This document shows, one piece after another, positions 1-6,443 of a DNA stretch of 64,000 nucleotides. A program made the translations under genes and the position numbers. Under the pieces are notes generated by a model. The model saw nothing but the letters and a program-made list of their open reading frames with translations. It searched no databases and was not told the origin of the DNA. Origin of the DNA: Alloyangia pacifica (lineage in GTDB: Bacteria; Pseudomonadota; Alphaproteobacteria; Rhodobacterales; Rhodobacteraceae); contig NZ_JAIVKX010000016.1 of the NCBI RefSeq assembly GCF_020524285.1, forward strand, positions 1-64,000, written 5' to 3'. Position 1 is the first letter of the stretch, and the number at the start of each line of letters is the position of its first letter.

Positions 1-353
1 CGCATGGCCGAGCCGTTGAAGCGCATGTCGAGGCAATGGTTGGCCAGCCCGCGCAGGCAGTATTCGCAAGCGCCGCAGGGCCGCGAGGGGTTCACCGCCA
101 CGCGGTCGCCCTCGGCCAACCCAGTCACGCCACTGCCAATCTCGGTGACGATGCCCGACACCTCGTGCCCCAACGCCATCGGCTCGCGCACCCGCACGGA
201 GCCGAAACCACCGTGATGGTAATAGTGCAGATCCGAGCCGCAGATCCCGCCGTGGCTGATTGCGACGCGCACTTCGCCCGCTGCGGGGGCAGGGGCCGAG
301 GCAATCTCGTCGACACGGAGGTCTTTTGGGGCATGAATGACGATGGCACGCAT
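1..353 (-). CDS. zinc-dependent alcohol dehydrogenase, L-idonate 5-dehydrogenase type (partial)
   Basis: Seen: the N-terminal 117 residues of a medium-chain zinc dehydrogenase; the rest lies beyond the window edge. It shows the catalytic zinc signature (GGICGSDLHYYHHGG, then GHEVSG) and the start of the structural-zinc cysteine cluster (CGACEYC). Known: this YHHGG-type subgroup includes L-idonate 5-dehydrogenases, which oxidise sugar acids with NAD(P). The start codon shares one base with the stop of the SDR gene, so the two are translationally coupled. Inference: it acts in the cytoplasm on a sugar acid with the two upstream enzymes. Substrate specificity cannot be read from sequence; L-idonate or a related hexonate is the best guess. 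Confidence 0.85.
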   Translation of the reverse strand, partial: MRAIVIHAPKDLRVDEIASAPAPAAGEVRVAISHGGICGSDLHYYHHGGFGSVRVREPMALGHEVSGIVTEIGSGVTGLAEGDRVAVNPSRPCGACEYCLRGLANHCLDMRFNGSAM

Positions 354-1120
354 CACAGCACCGAGCTCATGCCGCCATCAGCGAAGATCAGCTGCCCCGA
401 GACGTAGTTCGAGGCATCCGAGGCGAGGAAGATGGCGAGCCCGGCGAGCTCTTCGGGCTTGCCCCAGCGGCGCATCGGCGTGCGCCCCTTGACCCAGGCG
501 TCGAAATCAGGGTTCGACACCAGCGCCTCGTTCATGTCGGTAAGCATGTAGCCAGGCGCGATGGCGTTCGATTGAATGCCCAACTCGCCCCATTCAGCGG
601 CCATCGCCTTGGTCAGCATCTTGATGCCGCCCTTGGCCACCGTGTAGGGCGCGACGGTCGCGCGGGCGAGGTCAGAGGTCAGCGAGCCGATATTGATCAC
701 CTTTCCGGAGCCGCGCTGCGCCATGCGTTTTGCCGCCTCGCGGCCGATGACGAAGGCCGAGGTCAGGTTGACGTCGATGACCCGCTGCCAGTCGGCGGTG
801 TCGAGCTCGAGCATCGGCTTGCGGAACTGGATCCCGGCGTTGTTCACCAGGATGTCGATCTCGAGCCCTTCAGCATCGAAGCGGTCGAAAGCGGTGCAGA
901 TGGCCGTCTCGTCGGTCACGTCGAAGCAAGCACCCTCGGCGGCGAAGCCAGCGGCGCGCATCTCGTCCACGGCCTGCGCAAGGCGGGCCTCGTTCGAACC
1001 GTTCAGCACCACCTTGGCACCACAAGCGGCCAGCCCCTCGGCCATGGCGCGGCCGAGGCCCCGCGACGAGCCGGTGATCAGCGCCGTGCGCCCGGTGAGG
1101 TCGAAAAGTTTCAGGCTCAT
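353..1120 (-). CDS. SDR-family oxidoreductase, gluconate 5-dehydrogenase-like
   Basis: This 255-residue protein is a classical short-chain dehydrogenase. It has a Rossmann nucleotide-binding motif (TGSSRGLGRAMAEG, about residues 16-29), the NNAG motif, a catalytic serine (INIGSL), the YTVAKGG Tyr/Lys pair, and a C-terminal SGQLIFADGG typical of gluconate 5-dehydrogenase/3-oxoacyl reductase-like SDRs. Known: IdnO-type enzymes interconvert gluconate and 5-ketogluconate. Here it sits between an IdnD-like dehydrogenase and an enolase-superfamily dehydratase, overlapping the latter by 4 bases (ATGA). Inference: it reduces or oxidises an intermediate of one sugar-acid pathway. The family call is firm, the substrate is not. 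Confidence 0.85.
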   Translation of the reverse strand: MSLKLFDLTGRTALITGSSRGLGRAMAEGLAACGAKVVLNGSNEARLAQAVDEMRAAGFAAEGACFDVTDETAICTAFDRFDAEGLEIDILVNNAGIQFRKPMLELDTADWQRVIDVNLTSAFVIGREAAKRMAQRGSGKVINIGSLTSDLARATVAPYTVAKGGIKMLTKAMAAEWGELGIQSNAIAPGYMLTDMNEALVSNPDFDAWVKGRTPMRRWGKPEELAGLAIFLASDASNYVSGQLIFADGGMSSVL

Positions 1121-2322
1121 GCGCTCACCTCCGAAACACGGGTGCTGAGATCGCCGCGCTCGAAGAAGGCCGGTACCAATTCGGTGCCGAGGCCGGGCCC
1201 TTCCATCGGGTAGACATAGCCGCCTTCGATGCGCGGAACCTCCGTGACGAGCTCGCGGTACCAGCCGTTGTAGAAGGCCCGGACCGACTCTTGGATCAGC
1301 GTGTTGGGCTGGCTGAACGACATGTGGATCGCGGCGACAAAACCCACCGGCCCGATGCAGTCATGCGGGGCGAAGGGCCGGTGGTAGGTGTCGGCCATGG
1401 CGGCGATCTTGCGGCCCTCGGTCAGCCCGCCGGTCCAGCACAGGTCTGCCATCACCACATGCGTGGCGTCGCGGTCCATGTATTCCTTATAGGCAAAGCG
1501 CGAGCCCAGCGTCTCCGAGGCGCAGGTCCAGACCGGCGTCGAGCGGGCGAATTCGGCCAGCGCCTGCGCGTTGTTCATGCGGATCGGGTCCTCAAACCAG
1601 CGCGGCGCATAGGGCTCGACCGCCCGCGCGATCTCTTTGGCCGTGGGCAGGTTCCACAGCGAATGCATCTCGAGCATGATCTCCATCTTGTCGCCGACCG
1701 CCTTGCGGATCAGTTCGAAGGGCTTGATCGCGGTCTTCATCTGCTCGGCTGTGATGTACATGCCTTTGTTCTCGATCCCGGCCGGATCGAAGGGCCAGAT
1801 CTTCATCGCCGAGATGCCGTTTGACAGAAGATCCTCGGCGAGTTCATCAGCGCGATTCATGAAGGCGTCGAGATCCTCGTAGGGCGAGGGCTCGGCGTCG
1901 AGGTTCCAAGTGTCGACCGGTTTGATCTTATTGGTACGCACATAGCGAGTGCCGGCGCAGGTGTTGTAGACCCGGACCTTTTCCCAGCTCTGGCCGCCGA
2001 GCACCTTGTGGACGGGAAGGTCCGCGACCTTGCCAAAGATGTCCCAGAGCGCGATGTCCACGGCCGAGGCGGCGCGATATTCGACGCCGGTCGAAGCCTG
2101 CGCGTTGGGCAGGCTGACCATTTCCTTGTGCAGCAGTTCGATGTTCAGCGGGTCTTGACCCAGCAGCCGCACGGCAAGTGTGTTGTGTATATGGGCCTCG
2201 CAGGCCTCGGCTCCGTAGAAGGTCTCACCAAGCCCGGTGATGCCAGCGTCGGTCTCGATGTGAACCCAGAGCACGTTCGCAAATTCTTCCGCACGGAAGG
2301 TGCGGATCGCGGTGATTTTCAT
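1117..2322 (-). CDS. enolase-superfamily (mandelate racemase/muconate lactonizing) sugar-acid dehydratase
   Basis: This 401-residue protein is an enolase-superfamily member of the mandelate racemase group. Metal ligands are visible as E218 (LEMH), E244 (WFEDP) and E270 (ASETLG), and a likely His/Asp acid-base pair is H320-D321 (APHD). The usual KxK base motif appears as K174-I-W, so only one lysine is kept. The ATG at 2322 is chosen because GGAGG lies 6-7 bases upstream; a longer frame to 2379 lacks such a site. Known: these enzymes dehydrate sugar acids to 2-keto-3-deoxy acids. As first gene of the operon divergent from a FadR-type regulator it probably sets the pathway substrate, which I cannot name. 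Confidence 0.85.
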   Translation of the reverse strand: MKITAIRTFRAEEFANVLWVHIETDAGITGLGETFYGAEACEAHIHNTLAVRLLGQDPLNIELLHKEMVSLPNAQASTGVEYRAASAVDIALWDIFGKVADLPVHKVLGGQSWEKVRVYNTCAGTRYVRTNKIKPVDTWNLDAEPSPYEDLDAFMNRADELAEDLLSNGISAMKIWPFDPAGIENKGMYITAEQMKTAIKPFELIRKAVGDKMEIMLEMHSLWNLPTAKEIARAVEPYAPRWFEDPIRMNNAQALAEFARSTPVWTCASETLGSRFAYKEYMDRDATHVVMADLCWTGGLTEGRKIAAMADTYHRPFAPHDCIGPVGFVAAIHMSFSQPNTLIQESVRAFYNGWYRELVTEVPRIEGGYVYPMEGPGLGTELVPAFFERGDLSTRVSEVSA

Positions 2323-2432
2323 GATTTCCTCCAGACCCGGCGGGCCGAGCTGTCTCTCCGTGTCCCGCGCAGAGCGCATCGGCGTGATGCTTCCGTCGGG
2401 TTTCCCGGGACAAGGTGTAGACAGGCTGTTAG

Positions 2433-2470
2433 GGTATTATCAAGCTAAAATCCATTTTTGGTGTTATCAA
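2433..2470. promoter_or_regulatory. paired GGTRTTATCAA sites, putative GntR operator
   Basis: Two copies of GGT(A/G)TTATCAA lie at 2433-2443 and 2460-2470, 27 bases start to start, between the dehydratase operon and the divergent FadR-type regulator. The second sits inside TTGGTGTTATCAA, which has partly palindromic TTG.T / A.CAA arms like many FadR/GntR sites. I infer that the adjacent regulator binds here. Confidence 0.45.
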
Positions 2471-2499
2471 AATCGTGAACCTGTATGAAAGGTTGGGAA

Positions 2500-3201
2500 A
2501 TGAGCGCACAGGAGAAGGGTCTCGTAGATCGCGTCGTCGCAGACCTTCGGGCCTATATTCGCAAGGAAAACATGAAGGTTGGAGATGCTTTGCCGAGCGA
2601 GCAGGCACTGGCGACGCAGCTAGGCGTGTCGCGTACGGTGGCGCGCGAGGCGATGCGCGCACTGGCGGCGCTTGGAGTGCTGCAGCTCGGCAATGGGCGC
2701 CGCGCCCGCGTCGCCGCGATGAATGCCGACGCGATGTCGATTCTCCTCGATCACACGGTCTATACCGGGCAGCTCTCCATCCAGCAGGTGCTCGACGTGC
2801 GCCGCACGCTCGAACTTCGCACGGTCGGGCTCGCCGCGCTGCGCCGCACGGACGAACAGGCCAAGGAGCTTCTCGAGATCGTAGACCGGATGTTCACCGC
2901 ACTGCGGACGGAGCCGACGCAGATCATGGAACTCGACATTCGGTTTCACACGCTGATCGCCCGAGCTTCTGGCAACGCGCTCTACGAGCTTCTGGTAGAC
3001 AGCTACGGGGTGATCACGAGGCAGACTTGGTCGATCGGATGGCATGCACGCGCCACCGAGGCCAATCGCGAAGAGAACATTCGCTGCCACGAACGCATCG
3101 CCACCGCGATCATGATGCAGGACAGCACCAAGGCCGAAGCTGCCATGACCGAGCACTTCGAGACCGCGATTTCAGTGCTGATACGCGCAGGCGTAACCTG
3201 A
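2500..3201 (+). CDS. FadR-subfamily GntR transcriptional regulator
   Basis: The product is 233 residues. It has an N-terminal winged helix typical of GntR proteins (LPSEQALATQLGVSRTVARE, about residues 31-50 from this start) followed by an all-helical FCD effector domain (metal-type His residues in DIRFHTLIA and ENIRCHERI). The ATG at 2500 is preferred over 2485 because AAAGG lies 7 bases before it. The gene diverges from the sugar-acid operon, and two repeated GGTRTTATCAA sites occupy the shared region. Inference: it represses that operon and is relieved by a sugar acid or pathway intermediate. Confidence 0.88.
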   Translation: MSAQEKGLVDRVVADLRAYIRKENMKVGDALPSEQALATQLGVSRTVAREAMRALAALGVLQLGNGRRARVAAMNADAMSILLDHTVYTGQLSIQQVLDVRRTLELRTVGLAALRRTDEQAKELLEIVDRMFTALRTEPTQIMELDIRFHTLIARASGNALYELLVDSYGVITRQTWSIGWHARATEANREENIRCHERIATAIMMQDSTKAEAAMTEHFETAISVLIRAGVT

Positions 3202-3363
3202 AGCGCGACGTGAGCCCGGTCTTCCGGTCACTCGGTATCGAGGAGCCTGCCAACTCTTGGCGACCGCCCTTGTCTGACGTCAGGGCTTTCGCTTTCCTGG
3301 CTTAGGAACGGAGTGATGCCCGGATTGCGGTCCGGACATCCTTTCTCATTGGGCGTCAGCGCT

Positions 3364-3741
3364 TCAGGCGTGGCCGAAGGTGTTGAGCGCAGCCTCACGG
3401 ACCTTTTGCATCTCGGTGGCAAGATCGACCCTGCGGGCAAGGACGGCGTAGACAATCGAGGAGACCGGCAGCCCGACGATGAACGACACGTCGACCCCGT
3501 GCATGCTTGCCGCGAGCGGGCCGGTGTAGATGGCCGAGCTGAAGAACGGGGTCATCGCGACGAAGCCGATGGCGTAGCTCGCAATGCCGATGCCACCCCA
3601 CGCGCCGTACATTCCGCCGTCCGGGCGCATGATGTCCGTGATCGAACAGCGCCCGCGCCGCACGAGGTAATAGTCGGTCAGGTTCACCGCGGTCCACGGG
3701 ATCAGGACGTAGCCGAGAATGGCGAGGTAGGCACCGCCCAA
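3364..3741 (-). pseudogene. NCS1-type nucleobase:cation symporter, C-terminal fragment
   Basis: The 125 readable residues match the C-terminal quarter of NCS1 (purine/cytosine permease-type) transporters. The landmarks are VNLTDYYLVRRG, then SITDIMRPDG, then two hydrophobic segments and a short cytoplasmic tail. Family members usually have about 430-500 residues, and nothing resembling the missing transmembrane helices is readable upstream, where the sequence becomes AT-richer. It is therefore a 5'-truncated remnant, unlikely to be functional. It points head-on at the FadR-type gene. What removed the 5' part is not visible: no IS end was recognised at the junction near 3745. Confidence 0.75.
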
Positions 3742-3783
3742 CTCTTCAGAATTGACACATAATTATCCTTACGCGCCAACGAA

Positions 3784-3800
3784 CAAATGTCGAACATTTG
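3784..3800. promoter_or_regulatory. 17-bp perfect palindrome CAAATGT-N3-ACATTTG
   Basis: CAAATGT and ACATTTG flank a 3-base centre. The site is 184 bases before the small gene at 3984 and just past the broken permease fragment. It looks like a dimeric repressor operator; the cognate regulator is unknown. Confidence 0.35.
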
Positions 3801-3983
3801 ACTTGCCACGCCCCACTTTCGGCCTCTATTCACACGACAAGTCTCGGGCAGAAGCTAGCTCAATCTGCCTGAGGTTGAAATCTCCCCTTGCCGAGACTGG
3901 GCCCTATCGCCGACGGTGGAAGAAAGCAGAACACTGCTGCAGGCAAGACATCGAGCGACGGCATCACTGCGCTGGAGGAAGAC

Positions 3984-4178
3984 ATGTCAGCCGAATGGAT
4001 GAACATTCAGATCATGGAATGCGAAGACGTGATCGGCCGCGCCGTCACCGTGTTCAGGCAATCTAATGGAACCCACCAACGCTATGTGCTGGGCAACGGG
4101 CGCAAGGTCGAGGCGAACGCGGACGGCACCTTCGTCATCCCAGAGACCGCCACGGAATTGCGGGTCATGGGCATCTAG
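3984..4178 (+). CDS. small hypothetical protein, 64 residues
   Basis: A short frame with a convincing GGAGG at 3974-3978, five bases before the ATG, supports a real gene. The product (begins MSAEWMNIQIMECEDVIGRA) is acidic and looks like a compact all-beta protein, with alternating polar and hydrophobic stretches and a central YVLGNGRKVEANADGTFVI segment. No signal peptide or membrane span is visible. I do not recognise the family. It stands alone between a permease remnant and a convergent gene, with a 17-bp palindrome upstream that may be its operator. Confidence 0.5.
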   Translation: MSAEWMNIQIMECEDVIGRAVTVFRQSNGTHQRYVLGNGRKVEANADGTFVIPETATELRVMGI

Positions 4179-4208
4179 CGCGGTCTGCAGCGCGGGCCTG
4201 GGGCAAGG

Positions 4209-4958
4209 CTAGGCAGCTGTCCTTTTCCGGGTTCGTGCTGCGAGTCCGCGCATGACCTGCTCGAAATCGCCCTCAGCAAAACGTGCGACCCCATTGTGGG
4301 CGGCGCAGACGGACTTCGTGCCGCGCCATCGCGCCCCAATTTCCTCGAGCCAGCGGCAGAACTTCTCTTCCGCACCGTCTTCGGCATTCATCGCCGCCCC
4401 TAGCGTGGGATGCAGGACGAGCCGCGGCACGTACCCGCGCAGAGCTCCTGGCACAGGAAGAACATTCAGCGTGTCGTCAACGTGCAGAGACCCGCTGGCC
4501 GGATGAAATGCCAGAAGCGAGCCCGCGTGCACCTTCTCATTTTCAGAGAAATACTGGATGCCCGCCGGCAGCGAAAACTGCAGGTCGCGAAAATACCGAT
4601 CCGCCACCGCCGCGCTTTCCACGCGCTCGGTTTCCCAGGGCACCGAGGTACAGACACGATGGTGCCGCTCGGAGCCGTAGAACTTCGCGGTCGGAAAATC
4701 TCGTGCCATGGCAGCGCAGTGCAGCGTGTGGAACGGATGAAGATTGAGGACCGCTTCCACCATACTGCCATCCTGGGTCAGTCCCATGACGAGCTCGCGG
4801 ATTTCGCCATTCAATGTGTAGCTGTCCAGAAACACGAAACGGCCGTTCTGCAGCCGAACGATCGAGACCTGCGTCCCGACGTTGACGATTCCGGCCACCT
4901 TCATGGTGCAACGGATATTCCAGAAACCGCTCCCGAGGTTCACCAACCGTCGAGTCAA
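4209..4958 (-). CDS. metallo-beta-lactamase-fold-like hypothetical protein
   Basis: The product is 249 residues. Seen: a histidine cluster H74, H77, H80 (LHPFHTLHC), a later Asp pair D161-D162 (LHVDDTLNVLP) and H221 (AAHNGV). Their order and spacing resemble the HxHxxH, GD and distal His ligands of metallo-beta-lactamase-fold proteins, but with a PF insertion pattern rather than the strict motif. A TTG start at 4958 is chosen because AGGGAGAG precedes it at good spacing; the alternative is an ATG at 4904 (MKVAG). No signal peptide is seen. The substrate is unknown and the fold assignment is inference. Confidence 0.6.
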   Translation of the reverse strand: MTRRLVNLGSGFWNIRCTMKVAGIVNVGTQVSIVRLQNGRFVFLDSYTLNGEIRELVMGLTQDGSMVEAVLNLHPFHTLHCAAMARDFPTAKFYGSERHHRVCTSVPWETERVESAAVADRYFRDLQFSLPAGIQYFSENEKVHAGSLLAFHPASGSLHVDDTLNVLPVPGALRGYVPRLVLHPTLGAAMNAEDGAEEKFCRWLEEIGARWRGTKSVCAAHNGVARFAEGDFEQVMRGLAARTRKRTAA

Positions 4959-5190
4959 CGCTCTCTCCCTTTGAATTGGTGCGGCGATCTTTCGTAGCTT
5001 TTCCTCGCACCTAGGCCAATGACCTCGTTTGACCAGACCGGAAGAGTAAGTTCCGAGCGAGCCCAGCCGCGTTCACAGTCGTCATGGGTCGGGTGCCACC
5101 GTGCATGAGTGTGCCCTGCCACTCTCCCGAGGTCGGGCAACCTTCAGGTCCCGAAAACTGCGTTCACCTTCAGGTAGGCGATCACCGCGA

Positions 5191-5550
5191 CTAGTGCCGA
5201 AGTGTAATTTGGCTTGGGCTCTGGAGAATAATCTGCGGTCTTCCCTTGTAGAGCTGGACCGTTCCAGACAGTGCGATAGTCTGGCCCTCAAGTGCGCGAA
5301 CCTCTGAGAATTGCCTCGAATTACTCTTGAAGATCACACCATAGAACTCTTGATTGGGATACCGACCGCCGAAGTTTATGAAGATCGTCCCCCCACTGCT
5401 GACCGAAACCTGGCTAACAACACCTTCGACAGTAACTGAGCTTCCGACGTGGTGTGCTGAATCGCCGGGCGTTATAGTCTCAGCATGAGCTGACAGAGAA
5501 AGAAGAAGAACGAAGCCAATGGCCGAAATGATTTTACATGCGAAATTCAT
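5191..5550 (-). CDS. small secreted OB-fold-like protein
   Basis: The product is 119 residues. It begins with a clear Sec signal peptide (hydrophobic AIGFVLLLSLSAHA, likely cleavage after AHA) followed by about 95 residues with the strand pattern of an OB-fold (VTVEGVVSQVSVS, GTIFINFGG, ALSGTVQLYKGRPQIIL). Known: similar periplasmic OB domains occur in DNA-binding and stress proteins. The ATG at 5550 sits 8 bases after an AGG-rich site; an in-frame TTG two codons upstream is a less likely start. An inverted repeat at 5600-5619 lies 50 bases upstream. It is monocistronic and its role is unknown. Confidence 0.65.
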   Translation of the reverse strand: MNFACKIISAIGFVLLLSLSAHAETITPGDSAHHVGSSVTVEGVVSQVSVSSGGTIFINFGGRYPNQEFYGVIFKSNSRQFSEVRALEGQTIALSGTVQLYKGRPQIILQSPSQITLRH

Positions 5551-5599
5551 ACTCAATTCCTACCTAGGCCGGAAGGCATAGGGCGTCGCTATGGCTTCC

Positions 5600-5619
5600 G
5601 AATGTACACTGATACATTC
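5600..5619. promoter_or_regulatory. inverted repeat GAATGTA-N6-TACATTC upstream of OB-fold gene
   Basis: Perfect 7-base arms flank a 6-base spacer, 50 bases upstream of the start at 5550 and so within promoter range. It is a plausible operator for an unidentified repressor. Confidence 0.4.
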
Positions 5620-6425
5620 TGTATCTTCGGAAAGTTCCGCTCAAACAAGGAAAACATTCTGAATACTTCAGTCGCGCTATCTATGTCAGACCTCATCTTG
5701 AAGAGCGGCCAAAGATCTCCTGAGAAAGGTTCCCACCTATTTTTTCAATAGGATCGCGCAGCCTTCGGAGTTCCGTAGGAGTGCGCGGGACTGGATAGGT
5801 GAATTTTGGTGCTGCGCGAATTGGCTCTAAACAAGAGGTATTCTTAGAGATTGACCCACTTCATTCGACAGCGGTTGGTCCATACTACACCGTGTCTCGT
5901 GTTCGGCGCGAATGCTGTCATCTCGTGCGCACGACCCGCTTTTCAGCCCACGGAGGAGCGATCTTCATATCTTGCGTGATTGGGTAATTCATATGGTATT
6001 CAAAGTCGTCGTATCGACGATCATAAGCGCCCCACTCGCAGACATACTCTACTCGGTACCCTGCCAACTTCATGAGACCTTTGATCATCGCTCCGCCCTC
6101 GCGCTCGCTATTTGGCCGGCCACTCGCTGTTGCCGCCGGTCAGTACTTTTAGTTTGGCTGGAACAATTTTCTTAGCCCCGCGGAGGGATGTCGAGGTGGC
6201 ACCGAAGACGACGTCGCTACCCCTCAGGATAGGTTTGCGGATCAAAGGCGCCATCTGGCTTGTGCGTGCTGAAGGGAAGATGCGGGAGCAGAACCGTATT
6301 GGACGGAAACACAAAACGCCGCGGACAGCCGAAGCACAACTCACTCATCGAGCAAGCTCCAAACCTGTTCAAGGGCTCTTCGTCAGTACCAGCAACGATC
6401 TAACACGATAGAAGCGCCCCAGCCT
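5620..6425. other. about 800 bp without a supportable gene
   Basis: This stretch is AT-richer than its surroundings. The only open frames are short (about 60-100 codons), lack ribosome-binding sites and show no recognisable domain. A weak hairpin (CCTATT / AATAGG) lies near 5735-5755. No IS end, tRNA or recognisable RNA was found. It may be decayed DNA from an insertion or deletion. Confidence 0.5.
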
Positions 6426-6443
6426 GGACGGTCGAGCCCGTCC
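6426..6443 (-). terminator. hairpin at the 3' end of the molybdo-oxidoreductase operon
   Basis: GGACGG and CCGTCC pair around a 6-base loop, touching the stop codon of the last gene. No T-run follows, so it may be a transcript-end stabilising hairpin rather than an intrinsic terminator. Confidence 0.3.

Noticed and set aside
6108-6411. Overlapping short frames on both strands before the molybdo-oxidoreductase operon end
   Set aside because: Neither has a start signal or recognisable motif; left as non-coding.
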